Shown: positions 1 to 13,387 of the stretch, piece by piece
Position numbering within the stretch: position 1 is the stretch's first letter
Layout: the number at the start of each line of letters is the position of its first letter
Assembly: GCA_032622095.1 (NCBI GenBank)
Contig: CP136066.1
Location: 232,630,961-232,694,960 of the forward strand
Reading direction: 5' to 3'
DNA length: 64,000 nucleotides
Source: Siphonodentalium dalli
Lineage: Eukaryota > Mollusca > Scaphopoda > Gadilida > Siphonodentaliidae
Notes under the pieces: model-generated
The model's database searches: none
What the model was told of the DNA's origin: nothing
Seen by the model: only the letters and a program-made list of their open reading frames with translations
Position numbers and translations under genes: made by a program

Positions 1-3000
1 GCAATCGTTTGAAACAAACATTGCCTTATTGTTGGCGAATAAGCAAATAATTATGGCGTTCCGAAAATAGCTTCGACTCTGGAAAATTTGGAAATTCGGC
101 TGTGCATTTACGAGTATAATCTGCAGAAAATGTCCGTACCCAGATATTTGGTACACGCGAAGGCATACGGGTGCTGCGATTCTCACATATCTCAAGTGTT
201 TCCATTATATTTTCTTTGTATCAGTTTATAACAATCGTTTGAAACAAACATTGCCTTATTGTTGGCGAATAAGCAAATAATTTTGGCATTCCGAAAAGAG
301 CTCCGACTCTGGAAAATTTGAAAAATCGGCTGTGCATTTACGAGTAAAATCTGCAGAAAATGTCCGCACTCATATATTTGGTACATGCGAACAGCATACG
401 GGCGTCGCGATTCGCACATATCTCAAGTATTTCCATTATATTTTCTTTGTATCGGTTTATAGTAATCGTTTGAAACAAACATTGCCTTATTGTTGTCGAA
501 TTAGCAAATAATTATGGCGTTCCGAAAAGAGCTCGGACTCTGGAAAATTTTGAAATACGGCTCTGCATTTACGAGTATAATCTGCAGAAAATGACCGTAA
601 CCAGATATTTGGTACACGCGAAGGCATACGGGCGTCGCCATTCGCACACATCTCAAGAATTTCCATTATATTTTCTTTGTTTCGATTTATAGGAATCGTT
701 TGAAACAAACATTGCCTTATTGTTGGCGAATAAGCAAATAAATATGGCATTCCGAAAAGAGCTCCGACTCTGGAAAATTTGGAAAATTAGCTGTGCATCT
801 ACGAGTATAATCTGCAGAAAATGTCCGTACCCAGACATTTGGTACACGCGAAGGCATACGGGTGCCGCGTTTCTCACATATCTCAAGTATTTCCATTATA
901 TTTTCTTTGTTTCGGTTTATAGGAATCGTTTGAAACAAACATTGCCTTATTGTTGGCGAATAAGCAAATAATTATGGCGTTCCTAAAATAGCTTCGACTC
1001 TCGAAAATTTGGAAATTCGGCTGTGCATTTACGAGTATAATCTGAAGAAAATGTCCTCTCTCATATATTTGGTACATGCGAACAGCATACGGGCGTCACG
1101 ATTCGCACATATCTCAAGTATTTCCATTATATTTTCTTTGTTTCGGTTTATAGGAATCGTTTGAAACAAACATTGCCTTATTGTTGGCGAATAAGCAAAT
1201 AATTATGGCGTTCCGAAAAGAGCTCCGACTCTGGAAAATTTGGACATTTGGTTGTGCAATTACGAGTATAATCTGCAGAAAATTTCCGTACCCAGATATT
1301 TGGTATATGCGAAGTCATACGGGTGCCGCGATTCGCACATATCTCAAGTGTTTCCATTATGTTTTCTTTGTATCGGTTTATAGCAATCGTTTGAAACAAA
1401 CATTGCCTTATTGTTGGCGAATAAGCAAATAATTATGGCGTTCCGAAAATAGCTTCGACTCTGGAAAATTTGGAAATTTGGCTGTGCATTTACGAGTATA
1501 ATCTGCAGAAAATGACCGTAACCAGATATTTGGTACAAGCGAAGGCATACGGGCGTCGCGATTCGCACATATCTCAAGTATTTCCATTATATTTTCTTTC
1601 TTTCGGTTTATAGGAATCGTTTGAAACAAACATTGCCTTATTGTTGGCGAATAAGCAAATAATTATGGCATTCCGAAAAGAGCTCCGACTCTGGAAAATT
1701 TGGAAAATCGGCTGTGCATCTACGAGTATAATCTGCAGAAAATGTCCGTACCCAGATATTTGGTACACGCGAATGCATACGGGTGCCGCGATTCTCACAT
1801 ATCTCAAGTATTTCCATTATATTTTCTTTGTTTCGGTTTATAGGAATCGTTTGAAACAAACATTGCCTTATTGTAGGCGAATAAGCAAATAATAATGGCG
1901 TTCCGAAAATAGCTTCGACTCTGGAAAATTTGGAAATACGCCTGTGAATTTACGAGTATAATCTGCAGAAAATAACCGAAACCAGATATTTGGTACACGC
2001 GAAGGCATACGGGCGTCACGATTCGCACATATCTCAAGTACTTCCATTATATTTTCTTTGTTTCGGTTTATAGGAATCGTTTGAAACAAACATTGCCTTA
2101 TTGTTGGCGAATAAGCAAATAATTATGGTATTCCGAAAAGAGCTCCGACTCTGGAAAATTTGGAAAATCGGCTGTGCATTTACGAGTATAATCTGCAGAA
2201 AATGTCCTCACTCATATATTTGGTACATGCGAACAGCATACGGGCGTCGCGATTCGCACATATCACAAGTATTTCCATTATATTTTCTTTGTTTCGGTTT
2301 ATAGGAATCGTTTGAAACAAACATTGCCTTATTGTTGGCGAATAAGCAAATAATTATGGCGTTCCGAAAAGAGCTCCGACTCTGGAAAATTTGGACATTT
2401 GGTTGTGCAATTACGAGTATAATCTGCAGAAAATTTCCGTACCCAGATATTTGGTACATGCGAAGTCATACGGGTGCCGCGATTCGCACATATATCAAGT
2501 ATTTCCATTTTATTTTCTTTGTTTCGGTTTATAGGAACGTTTGAAACAAACATTGCCTTATTGTTGGCGAATAAGCAAATAATTTTGGCATTCCGAAAAG
2601 AGCTCCGACTCTGGAAAATTTGGAAAATCGGCTGTGCATTTACGAGTATAATCTGCAAAAAATAACCGTACCAGATATTTGGTACATGCGAAGGCATACG
2701 GGTGCCGCGATTCTCACATATCTCAATTATTTCCATTATATTTTCTTTTTATCAGTTTATAGCAATCGTTTGAAACAAACATTGCCTTATTTTTGGCGAA
2801 TAAGCAAATAATTTTGGCATTCCGAAAAGAGCTCCGACTCTGGAAAATTTGGAAAATCGGCTGTGCATTTACGAGTAAAATCTGCAGAAAAGGTCCGCAC
2901 TCATATATTTGGTACATGCGAACAGCATACGGGCGTCGCATTCGCACATATCTCAAGTATTTCCATTATATTTTCTTTGTATCGGTTTATAGCAATCGTT

Positions 3001-5870
3001 TGAAACAAACATTGCCTTATTGTTGGCGAATAAGCAAATAATTATGGCGTTCCGAAAAGAGCTCCGACTCTGGAAAATTTGGAAATACGGCTCTGCATTT
3101 ACGAGTATAATCTGCAGAAAATGACCGTAACCAGATATTTGGTACACGCGAAGGCATACGGGCGTCGTCATTCGCACACATCTCAAGTATTTCCATTATA
3201 TGTTCATTCTTTCGGTTTATAGGAATCGTTTGAAACAAACATTGCCTTATTGTTGGCGAATAAGCAAATAATTATGGCATTCCGAAAAGAGCTCCGACTC
3301 TGGAAAATTTGGAAAATCGGCTGTGCATCTACGAGTATAATCTGCAGAAAATGTCCGTACCCAGATATTTGGTACACGCGAAGGCATACGGGCGTCACGA
3401 TTCGCACATATCTCAGGTATTTCCATTATATTTTCTTTGTTTCGGTTTATAGGAATCGTTTAAAACAAACATTGCCTTATTGTTGGCGAATAAGCAAATA
3501 ATTATGGCGTTCCGAAAAGAGCTCCGACTCTGGAAAATTTGGACATTTGGTTGTGCAATTACGAGTATAATCTGCAGAAAATTTCCGTACCCAGATATTT
3601 GGTACATGCGAAGTCATACGGGTGCCGCGATTCGCACATATCTCAAGTATTTCCATTATATTTTCTTTGTTTCGGTTTATAGGAATCGTTTGAAACAAAC
3701 ATTGCCTTATTGTAGGCGAATAAGCAAATAATAATGGCGTTCCGAAAATAGCTTCGACTCTGGAAAATTTGGAAATACGGCTCTGCATTTACGAGTATAA
3801 TCTGCAGAAAATGTCCGTACCCAGATATTTGGTACTCGCGAAGGCATACGGGTGCCGCGATTCGCACATATCTCAAGTGTTTCCATTATGTTTTCTTTGT
3901 ATCGGTTTATAGCAATCGTTTGAAACAAACATTGCCTTATTTTTGGCGAATAAGCAAATAATTATGGCGTTCCGAAAATAGCTTCGACTCTGGAAAATTT
4001 GGAAATTTGGCTGTGCATTTACGAGTATAATCTGCAGAAAATGTCCGTACCCATATATTTGGTACATGCGAAGGCATACGGGTGCCGCGATTCTCACATA
4101 TCTCAATTATTTCCATTATATTTTCTTTTTTATCAGTTTATAGCAATCGTTTGAAACAAACATTGCCTTATTGTTGGCGAATAAGCAAATAATTTTGGCA
4201 TTCCGAAAAGAGCTCCGACTCTGGAAAATTTGGAAAATCGGCTGTGCATTTACGAGTAAAATCTGCAGAAAATGTCCGCACTCATATATTTGGTACATGC
4301 GAACAGCATACGGGCGTCGCGATTCGCACATATCTCAAGTATTTCCATTATATTTTCTTTGTATCGGTTTATAGCAATCGTTTGAAACAACCATTGCCTT
4401 ATTGTTGGCGAATAAGCAAATAATTATGGCGTTCCGAAAAGAGCTCCGACTCTGGAAAATTTTGAAAAACGGCTCTGCATTTATGAGTATAATCTGCAGA
4501 AAATGACCGTAACCAGATATTTGGTACACGCGAAGGCATACGGGCGTCGCCATTCGCACACATCTCAAGTATTTCCATTATATTTTCTTTCTTTCGGTTT
4601 ATAGGAATCGTTTGAAACAAACATTGCCTTATTGTTGGCGAATAAGCAAATAATTATGGCATTCCGAAAAGAGCTCCGACTCTGGAAAATTTGGAAAATC
4701 GGCTGTGCATCTACGAGTATAATCTGCAGAAAATGTCCGTACCCAGATATTTGGTACACGCGAAGGCATACGGGTGCCGCGATTCTCACATATCTCAAGT
4801 ATTTCCATTATATTTTCTTTGTTTCGGTTTATAGGAATCGTTTGAAACAAACATTGCCTTATTGTAGGCGAATAAGCAAATAATTATGGCCTTCCTAAAT
4901 TAGCTTCGACTCTGGAAAATTTGGAAATTCGCCGGTGCATTTACGAGTATAATCTGCAGAAAATGTCCTCACTCATATATTTGGTACATGCGAACAGCAT
5001 ACGGGCGTCGCGATTCGCACATATCTCAAGTATTTCCATTATATTTTCTTTGATTCGGTTTATAGGAATCGTTTGAAACAAACATTGCCTTATTGTTGGC
5101 GAATAAGCAAATAATTATGGCGTTCCGAAAAGAGCTCCGACTCTGGAAAATTTGGACATTTGGTTGTGCAATTACGAGTATAATTTGCAGAAAATTTCCG
5201 TACCCATATATTTGGTACATGCGAAGGCATACGGGTGCTGCGATTCTCACATATCTCAAGTATTTCAATTAAATTTTCTTTGTATCGGGTTATAGCAATC
5301 GTTTGAAACAAACATTGCCTTCTTGTTGGCGAATAAGCAAATACTTATGGCGTTCCGAAAAGAGCTCCGACTCTGGAAAATTTGGTAATACGGCCCTGCA
5401 TTTACGAGTATAATCTGCAAAAATTGACCGTAACCAGATATTTGGTACACGCGAAGGCATACGGGTGCCGCGATGCGCAGATATCTCAAGTTTTTCCATT
5501 ATATTTTCTTTGTTTCGGTTTATAGCTATCGTTTGAAACAAACATTGCCTTATTGTTGGCGAATAAGCAAATAATTATGGCATTCCGAAAAGAGCTCCGA
5601 CTCTGGAAAATTTGGAAAATCGGCGGTGCATTTACGAGTATAATCTGCAGAAAATGTCCGTACCCATATATGTGGTACACGCGAAGGCATACGGGTGCCG
5701 CGATTCGCACATATCTGAAGTGTTTCCATTATGTTTTCTTTGTATCGGTTTATAGCAATCGTTTGAAACAAACATTGCCTTATTGTTGGCGAATAAGCAA
5801 ATAATTATGGCGTTCCGAAAATATCTTCGACTCTGGAAAATTTGGAAATTCGGCTATGCATTTACGAGTA
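1..5870 (+). repeat. 230-bp satellite, array 1 (diverged)
   Basis: Head-to-tail copies of a 230-bp AT-rich monomer, about 25.5 copies. Each monomer carries the conserved blocks TTCCGAAAAGAGCTCCGACT (or the variant AAATAGCTTCGACT), TTTACGAGTATAATCTGCAG, ATATTTGGTAC, GTTTGAAACAAACATTGCC and GGCGAATAAGCAAATAATTA. Two dyads recur in every monomer: GTTTG-AAA-CAAAC and CTTATT-GTTGGCG-AATAAG. Monomers here differ from each other more than in the array that begins at 19871. A private variant, TGGACATTTGG in place of TGGAAATTCGG, recurs at about 1241, 2392, 3540 and 5153, which suggests an old, decayed 5-mer (about 1150 bp) and 7-mer organisation. Open frames of 60-100 codons exist on both strands, but they restart every monomer because 230 is not a multiple of three, so I do not call genes. 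The array stops abruptly after TTTACGAGTA at 5870. Confidence 0.97.
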
Positions 5871-5954
5871 ATATGATCGTACGTGACACGTAATGGAGCA
5901 ACCACCAAGTTGATCATTAAGTTCAATGTTACAATAATTATAGGATGTTCCGTA
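5871..5954. other. Non-satellite flank at left edge of island
   Basis: The satellite changes here to unrelated AT-rich sequence. The only structure visible is the 13-bp palindrome TACGTGACACGTA at 5880-5892. The last two bases, TA, are the left copy of the target duplication of the next element. Confidence 0.6.
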
Positions 5955-6486
5955 CAGGGTACTTCATGTGCTACACCACTCGGAGAAATGTCTGTGTCGT
6001 CACACAAATACCATGCTAGAACTTGGATTGATATATTTGTAATCGTATATAGTCACCAATAGCCGGGTTATCACCGTAGTAACGGACATTGCCCATATAG
6101 TGAACTATTCAAACCCAGCATTAAAATCATGGTTATGATCAGTCCAAACATGAGTAAAGTTCGAACATAAGATAATAATAGCTGAGAACCTGGTGTGAAT
6201 TGAACTGTGGTGGGGCCTCAAGCATATCTACCCCTGCACGTCAGAACAAAATTATGCCATGAAATGGCATAATTAGCTTGAGGATGGAAGTGAACCATCA
6301 TCCCACAGCGAAATCAACCAGGCCTGTTGGGTTTGAATAGTTCGCTAGATGGGCAATGTCAGGTACTACGGTAGTAACCCACCTATTGGTGACTATATAC
6401 GATTACGAATATATCAATTCAAGTTATAACATGGTATTTTAGTGTGATGACATTTATCCGAGTGGTGTAGCACATGTAGTACCCTG
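5955..6486. mobile_element. Palindromic fold-back MITE, TA target site
   Basis: This 532-bp element starts CAGGGTACT and ends AGTACCCTG, and is flanked on both sides by TA (5953-5954 and 6487-6488). The left arm (5955-6119) and right arm (about 6329-6486) are inverted copies about 160 bp long and roughly 85% identical by eye. They share blocks such as ATGTGCTACACCACTCGG, GTATATAGTCACCAATAG and GAACTATTCAAACCCA. The loop holds smaller hairpins: AAATTATGCCAT/ATGGCATAATT at 6250-6274, with CTCAAGC/GCTTGAG outside it. There is no coding capacity. TA duplication with long terminal inverted repeats fits a non-autonomous Tc1/mariner-like element; the superfamily is inferred only from the TA. Confidence 0.8.
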
Positions 6487-6488
6487 TA

Positions 6489-7078
6489 TGCATATATACA
6501 TATATATATCACAGCAGAAGTTTCCTTAGAATTAATGGATGGAAATGGAATGCCTTTAATATTTGTATTATTTGAGTCGGACATAGATTACCTTAGCTGC
6601 AGGCAATCAATGCAATACATGTAAACTATGTAGAAAAAGAAATTATTGAATGAAGTGTAGTGAATATGATGCGTCACTTTAATATTTGAGTCGGACATAG
6701 CTTAGCTTACCTGAAGGCAATCAATGCAATAAGTGATGTAGAAACAGAAATTATTGAATGAAGTGTAATGAATATGAAGCGTCATTTTAATGCAATATCG
6801 ATTGGGTGGAAGAGAAATGTCACTTTAATAGTTAACGATGATATACATATAGAATTATAGATTATCCCCATTGAAGATGATCAATGCAATGAACAGTGTA
6901 GAAATGGAGAAAATGTTGCCTGAATGAATCAATGTGTGAACATAAAGTCTCACTTTAATGAAATATTGAGATGATGGAATCAACGATGAATTTGCAATTT
7001 CTTTAATGATGAAATTGGTTTACATATACATGTACCGGTATATGCAGCTGAAAATGTGAATTGACTGAAATGTAATTA
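6489..7078. repeat. Degenerate ~114-150 bp tandem repeat with TA-rich start
   Basis: The stretch begins with a short TA/CATATA run (6489-6512). Then follow about three decayed tandem units. TTTGAGTCGGACATAG occurs at 6571 and again at 6685 (period 114), and the blocks CAATCAATGCAAT, TGTAGAAA, GAATGAAGTGTA and TCACTTTAAT recur down to about 6960. No open frame and no transposon ends were found. It forms the left flank of the Helitron-like element that starts at 7079. Confidence 0.6.
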
Positions 7079-7602
7079 TCAAAGTGTCAATGGCACTGTA
7101 GCTAACGTGGAAAGGGAATAATTTCATGTGTTACAGTTAATGGAGCGATTAGGAATGTGGAAAGTTGAAAGGCCTAGTTATGCAAAGACTAAAATCAAAG
7201 ATGGCCACGACAGCCATGTTTTTTGGCAAATGACCCAAAAAAGACTCCTTCCTATTTACATGTCATTGTTAACATCCCTCACAAATTTCATGATGATCCG
7301 ACAAAAGATACGACATGTAGCCCGTGTCAAAGGATTTAGTTGTGTAAAGAGTAAAATACAAGATGGCTGGTTTTTTGGTTGAATTTAAAATGAATCTTTT
7401 CCCATCTACATGTAATTGTTAACATCCATGACAAATCTCATGATGATTGGACCAAAGATTCGACTTGTAGCCCTTGACAAAGAATTGTCATGCAAAGAGT
7501 ATAATCCAAGATGGCTGCTGGCGGCCATGTTTTTGGCCGAACAACCCCAAAATTACTCGTTTCCCATCTACATGTCAATTTTAACATCCATGACAAATGT
7601 AA

Positions 7603-9431
7603 TGAAAGTGTCAATGACACTGTAGCTCAACTTAGTAGGGGAATGATTTAATGGTTGACAGTAAATGGAGTAATAGGAAAGGTGCTAATTGAAATATCTA
7701 AGTAAGACTAGATGTACATGTCAATATCAACATTCATGACAGGTTTCATAATGATCGGATCAGGGATGTGGTGATTATGGTGTGCCAAAGGATTTATTGA
7801 TGCAAAGAGTAAATTCTAAAATGGCCAATGGCAGCCATGTTTTTTTCCGAACTACCCCAAAATGAACTGTTCCCATCTACAGCCTTTACAAATCTCATAA
7901 TGATCTGATCAAAGGTACGACCTGTAGCCTGTGCCAATGGATTTAGTCATGCAAAGAGTAAAATCCAAGATGGCTGCTGGCGGCCATGTTTTTCGGCTGA
8001 ACGACCCCAAAATAACTTGTTTCCCATCTACATGTCATTGTTAACATCCATGACAAATTTCATGAAGTTCCGACCAAAGCTACGACCTGTAGCCCGCACC
8101 AAAGGATTTAGTCATGCAAAGAGTAAAATCCAATATGGCTGCTGGCGTACATGTTTTTTAGACAAATGACCCCAAAAACACTCGTTCCCATCTACATGTT
8201 AATATTAACATCCATGATAAATATCATGATGATCAGACGAACAGTACGACCTGTAGCCCGTGCCAATGGATTGAATTTTGAAATCCAAGATGGCCGCCAG
8301 TGGCCGTGTTTTTTGGTCGTATGACCCCAAAATGACTCATTCCCATCTACATGTCAATATCAACATTCATAACAAATTTCATAAAGATCAGACCTAAGGT
8401 ACGACCTGTAGCCCGCGCCAAAGGATTTAGTCATGCAAAGAGTAAAATCCAAGATGGCTGCTGGCGGCCATGTTTTTTGACCGAACGACCCCAAAATCAC
8501 TCGTTCCCATCTACATGTCATTGTTAACATCCATGACAAATTTCATGAAGTTCTGACCAAAGCTACAACCTGTAGCCCGCGCCAAAGAATTTAGTCATGC
8601 AAAGAGTAAAATCCAAGATGGCTGCTGGCGGCCATGTGTTTTGGCTGAACGACCCCAAAATCACTCGTTGCCATCTACATTTGTACATGTCAATATTAAC
8701 ATCCATGACAAATTTCATGATTATCAGACGAACAGTACGACCTGTAGCCCGCGCCATTGGATTGAATTTTGAAATCCAAGATAGCCGCCAGCAGCCATGT
8801 TTTTTGGCCAGATGACCCCAAAATGACTTGTTCCCATCTACATGTCAATATCAACATTCATAACAAATTTAATAAAGATCAGACCAAAGGTACGACCTGT
8901 AGCCCGCGCCAAAGGATTTAGTCATGCAAAGAGTAAAATCCACGTTTTTTGGCCGAACGACCCCAAAATCACTCGTTCCCATCTACATGTCATTGTTAAC
9001 ATCCATGACAAATTTCATGAAGTTCTGACCAAAGCTACAACCTGTAGCCCGCAACAAAGAATTTAGTCATGCAAAGAGTAAAATCCAAGATGGCTGCTGG
9101 CGGCCATGATTTTTGGCTGAACGACCCCAAAATCACTCGTTCCCATCTACATGTCAATATTAACATCCATGACAAATTTCATGATAAGACGAACAGCACG
9201 ACCTGTAGCCCGCGCCAATGGATTGAATTTTGAAATCCAAGATGGCCACCAGCGGCCATTCGTTCCCATCTACATGTCAAGGTCAACATTCGTGACAAAT
9301 TTCATAAAGATCAGACCAAAGGTACATCCTGTAGCCCGCGCCAAAGGAAATTGTTGAGGGACACACGCACACACGGACGACGGACGCCAAACCATGACAA
9401 TAGCTCAAACTTACAAAGTAAGTTGAGCTAA
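7603..9431 (+). mobile_element. Inner Helitron-like element nested in the outer one
   Basis: The 1829-bp insert has a left end (TGAAAGTGTCAATGACACTG) homologous to the outer 5' end, a short 163-bp array, and a right tail homologous to the outer 3' tail. It ends in a hairpin, GCTCAAACTTAC-AAA-GTAAGTTGAGC, plus CTAA at 9428-9431. Removing it joins GACAAATGTAA to TAATGATCCGACA. This restores an uninterrupted 163-bp unit in exact register (compare GACAAATTTCA-TGATGATCCGACA near 7290), so insertion was between A and T without duplication. The left end also carries TAGCTCAACTTA, the inverse of TAAGTTGAGCTA at the 3' end, like the subterminal inverted repeats of Helentrons. The first two bases are TG where Helitrons usually have TC. 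Confidence 0.65.
9350..9431 (+). other. 3' tail and terminal hairpin of inner Helitron-like element
   Basis: The tail starts near AAATTGTTGAGGGACACACG, runs through ACGGACGACGGACGCC and CCATGACAATAGCTC, and closes with an imperfect 11-12 bp stem just before CTAA. It is about 88% identical by eye to the tail at 14927-15011. Confidence 0.7.
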
Positions 9432-9859
9432 TAATGATCCGACAAAAGATATGACCTGTGGCCCGTGCTAATGGATTGAATTTTGAAATCCAAGATGACC
9501 ACTGACGGCCATGTTTTTTGGTCAAACGACCCCAAAATGACTCGTTCCCATCTACATTGTACATGTCAATAGCCATGACAAATATCATAATGATCTGACC
9601 AAAGGTACGACCTAGGGCCTGTGCCGAAGGATTTAGTCATGAAAAGAGTAAAATCCAAGATGCTCATGACGGCCATGTTTTTTGGTCGAACTACCCCAAA
9701 ATGACTCATTCCCATCAGCCTGTCATTATTAACATCCATGACAAATTTCATGATAATCAGACGAACAGTACGACATGAAGACCGCGCCAATCGATTTAAT
9801 TTTGAAATCAAAGATGGCTGCCAGCGGCCATGTTTTTTGGCCAAATTACCCCAAAATGA

Positions 9860-11623
9860 CTCATTCCCATCTACATGTCAATGTCAACATTCATGACAAT
9901 TTCATAATAATCTGACCAAAGTTTGGACCTGTAGCCTGTGCCAAAGGATTTAGTCATGCAAAGAGTAAAATCCAAGATGGCTGCTGGCGGCCATGTCTTT
10001 TGACCGAATGACCCCAAAAGGACTCGTTCCCATTTACATGTCAAGGTCAACAGCCATGACAAATTTCATGAAGATCCGACCAAAGCTACGACCTGTAGCC
10101 CGCGCCGAAGGATTTAGTCATGCAAAGAGTAAAATCCAAGATGGCTACTGGTGGCCATATATTTTGGCCTAACGACCCCAAAATAACTCGTTGCCATCTA
10201 CATGTCAATATTAACATCTATGACAAATTTCATGATAATCAGACGAACAGTACGACCTGTAGACCGCGCCAATCTATTAAATTTTGAAATCAAAGATGGC
10301 TGCCAGCCGCCATGTTTTTTGGCCAAATTACCCCAAAATGACTCATTCCCATCTACATGTCAATGTCAACATTCATGACAAATTTCATAATAATCTGACC
10401 AAAGTTAGTACCTGTAGCCTGTGCCAAAGGATTTAGTCATGCAAAGAGTAAAATCCAAGATGGCTGCTGGCGGCCATGTCTTTTGACCGAATGACCCCAA
10501 AAGGACTCGTTCCCATTTACATGTCAAGATCAACAGCCATGACAAATTTCATGAAGATCCGACCAAAGCTACGACCTGTAGCCCGCGCCAAGGATTTAGT
10601 CATGCAAAGATTAAAATCCAAGATGCTCATGCCGGCCATGTTTTTTGGCCAAACTACCCCAAAATGACTCGTTCCCATCAGCCTGTCATTATTAACATCC
10701 ATGACAAATTTCATGATAATCAGACGAACAGTACGACCTGTAGACCGCGCCAATCTATTTAATTTTGAAATCAAAGATGGCTGCCAGCGGCCATGTTTTT
10801 TAGCCAAATGACCCCAAAATGACTCATTCCCCATCTACATGTCAATGTCAACATTCATGACAAATTTCATGAAGATCAGACCAAAGGTACGACATGTAGC
10901 CCGTGCCAAAGGATTTAGTCATGCAAAGAGTAAAACCCAAGATGGCTGCTGGCGGCCATGTTTTTTGGCCGAATGACCCCAAAATGACTCGTTCCCATCT
11001 GCATGTCATTGTTAACACCCATGACAAATTTCATGAAGATCCAACTAAAGCTACAACCTGTAGCCTGCACCAAAGAATTTAGTCATGCAAAGAGTAAAAT
11101 CCAAGATGGCTGCTGGCCGCCATTTTTTTTGGTCGAACAACCCCAAAATGACTCGTTCCCATCTACATGTCAATATTAACATCCATGACAAATTTCATGA
11201 TGATCAGACAAACAGTACGACCTATAGAACGCGCCAATGGATTTAATTTTGAAATCCAAGATGGCCACCAGCGGCGATGTTTTTTGGCGAATGACCCCAA
11301 AATGACTCGTTCCCATCTACATGTCAATGTCAACATGTATGACAAATTTCATAAAGATCAGACCAAAGGTACGACCTGTAGCCTGCACCAAAGAATTTAG
11401 TCATGCAAAGAGTAAAATCCAAGATGGCTGCTGGCGGCCATTTTTTTTGGTCGAACAACCCCAAAATCACTCGTTCCCATCTACATGTCAATATTAACAT
11501 CCATGACAAATTTCATGATGATCAGACAAACAGTACGACCTGTAGAACGCGCTAATGGATTTAATTTTGAAATCCAAGATGGCCACCAGCGGCGATGTTT
11601 TTTGGCGAATGACCCCAAATTGA
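9860..11623. repeat. 1764-bp tandem duplication, copy 1
   Basis: Ten to eleven 163-bp units that recur almost unchanged 1764 bp downstream. Rare private variants are shared by both copies, for example GACAATTTCATAATAATC (one base lost), GGCCATATATTTTGG, ATGCTCATGCCGGCC and GCCGCCATTTTTTTTGG. Differences between copies are few (for example GGCCTAACG near 10167 versus GGGCTAACG near 11930). The breakpoints are approximate. Confidence 0.85.
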
Positions 11624-13387
11624 CTCATTCCCATCTACATGTCAATGTCAACATTCATGACAATTTCATAATAATCTGACCAAAGTTTGGACCTGTAGCC
11701 TGTGCCAAAGGATTTAGTCATGCAAAGAGTAAAATCCAAGATGGCTGCTGGCGGCCATGTCTTTTGACCGAATGACCCCAAAAGGACTCGTTCCCATTTA
11801 CATGTCAAGGTCAACAGCCATGACAAATTTCATGAAGATCCGACCAAAGCTACGACCTGTAGCCCGCGCCGAAGGATTTAGTCATGCAAAGAGTAAAATC
11901 CAAGATGGCTACTGGTGGCCATATATTTTGGGCTAACGACCCCAAAATAACTCGTTGCCATCTACATGTCAATATTAACATCTATGACAAATTTCATGAT
12001 AATCAGACGAACAGTACGACCTGTAGACCGCGCCAATCTATTTAATTTTGAAATCAAAGATGGCTGCCAGCCGCCATGTTTTTTGGCCAAATTACCCCAA
12101 AATGACTCATTCCCATCTACATGTCAATGTCAACATTCATGACAAATTTCATAATAATCTGACCAAAGTTAGTACCTGTAGCCTGTGCCAAAGGATTTAG
12201 TCATGCAAAGAGTAAAATCCAAGATGGCTGCTGGCGGCCATGTCTTTTGACCGAATGACCCCAAAAGGACTCGTTCCCATTTACATGTCAAGATCAACAG
12301 CCATGACAAATTTCATGAAGATCCGACCAAAGCTACGACCTGTAGCCCGCGCCAAGGATTTAGTCATGCAAAGATTAAAATCCAAGATGCTCATGCCGGC
12401 CATGTTTTTTGGCCAAACTACCCCAAAATGACTCGTTCCCATCAGCCTGTCATTATTAACATCCATGACAAATTTCTTGATAATCAGACGAACAGTACGA
12501 CCTGTAGACCGCGCCAATCTATTTAATTTTGAAATCAAAGATGGCTGCCAGCGGCCATGTTTTTTAGCCAAATGACCCCAAAATGACTCATTCCCCATCT
12601 ACATGTCAATGTCAACATTCATGACAAATTTCATGAAGATCAGACCAAAGGTACGACATGTAGCCCGTGCCAAAGGATTTAGTCATGCAAAGAGTAAAAC
12701 CCAAGATGGCTGCTGGCGGCCATGTTTTTTGGCCGAATGACCCCAAAATGACTCGTTCCCATCTGCATGTCATTGTTAACACCCATGACAAATTTCATGA
12801 AGATCCAACTAAAGCTACAACCTGTAGCCTGCACCAAAGAATTTAGTCATGCAAAGAGTAAAATCCAAGATGGCTGCTGGCCGCCATTTTTTTTGGTCGA
12901 ACAACCCCAAAATGACTCGTTCCCATCTACATGTCAATATTAACATCCATGACAAATTTCATGATGATCAGACAAACAGTACGACCTATAGAACGCGCCA
13001 ATGGATTTAATTTTGAAATCCAAGATGGCCACCAGCGGCGATGTTTTTTGGCGAATGACCCCAAAATGACTCGTTCCCATCTACATGTCAATGTCAACAT
13101 GTATGACAAATTTCATAAAGATCAGACCAAAGGTACGACCTGTAGCCTGCACCAAAGAATTTAGTCATGCAAAGAGTAAAATCCAAGATGGCTGCTGGCG
13201 GCCATTTTTTTTGGTCGAACAACCCCAAAATCACTCGTTCCCATCTACATGTCAATATTAACATCCATGACAAATTTCATGATGATCAGACAAACAGTAC
13301 GACCTGTAGAACGCGCTAATGGATTTAATTTTGAAATCCAAGATGGCCACCAGCGGCGATGTTTTTTGGCGAATGACCCCAAAATGA
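11624..13387. repeat. 1764-bp tandem duplication, copy 2
   Basis: Second copy of the block at 9860-11623. Right of about 13388 the sequence leaves the copied pattern and continues as ordinary 163-bp units. The last ~320-bp dimer (11167 versus 11485; 12931 versus 13249) is itself locally duplicated in both copies, so that smaller duplication came first. Confidence 0.85.
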
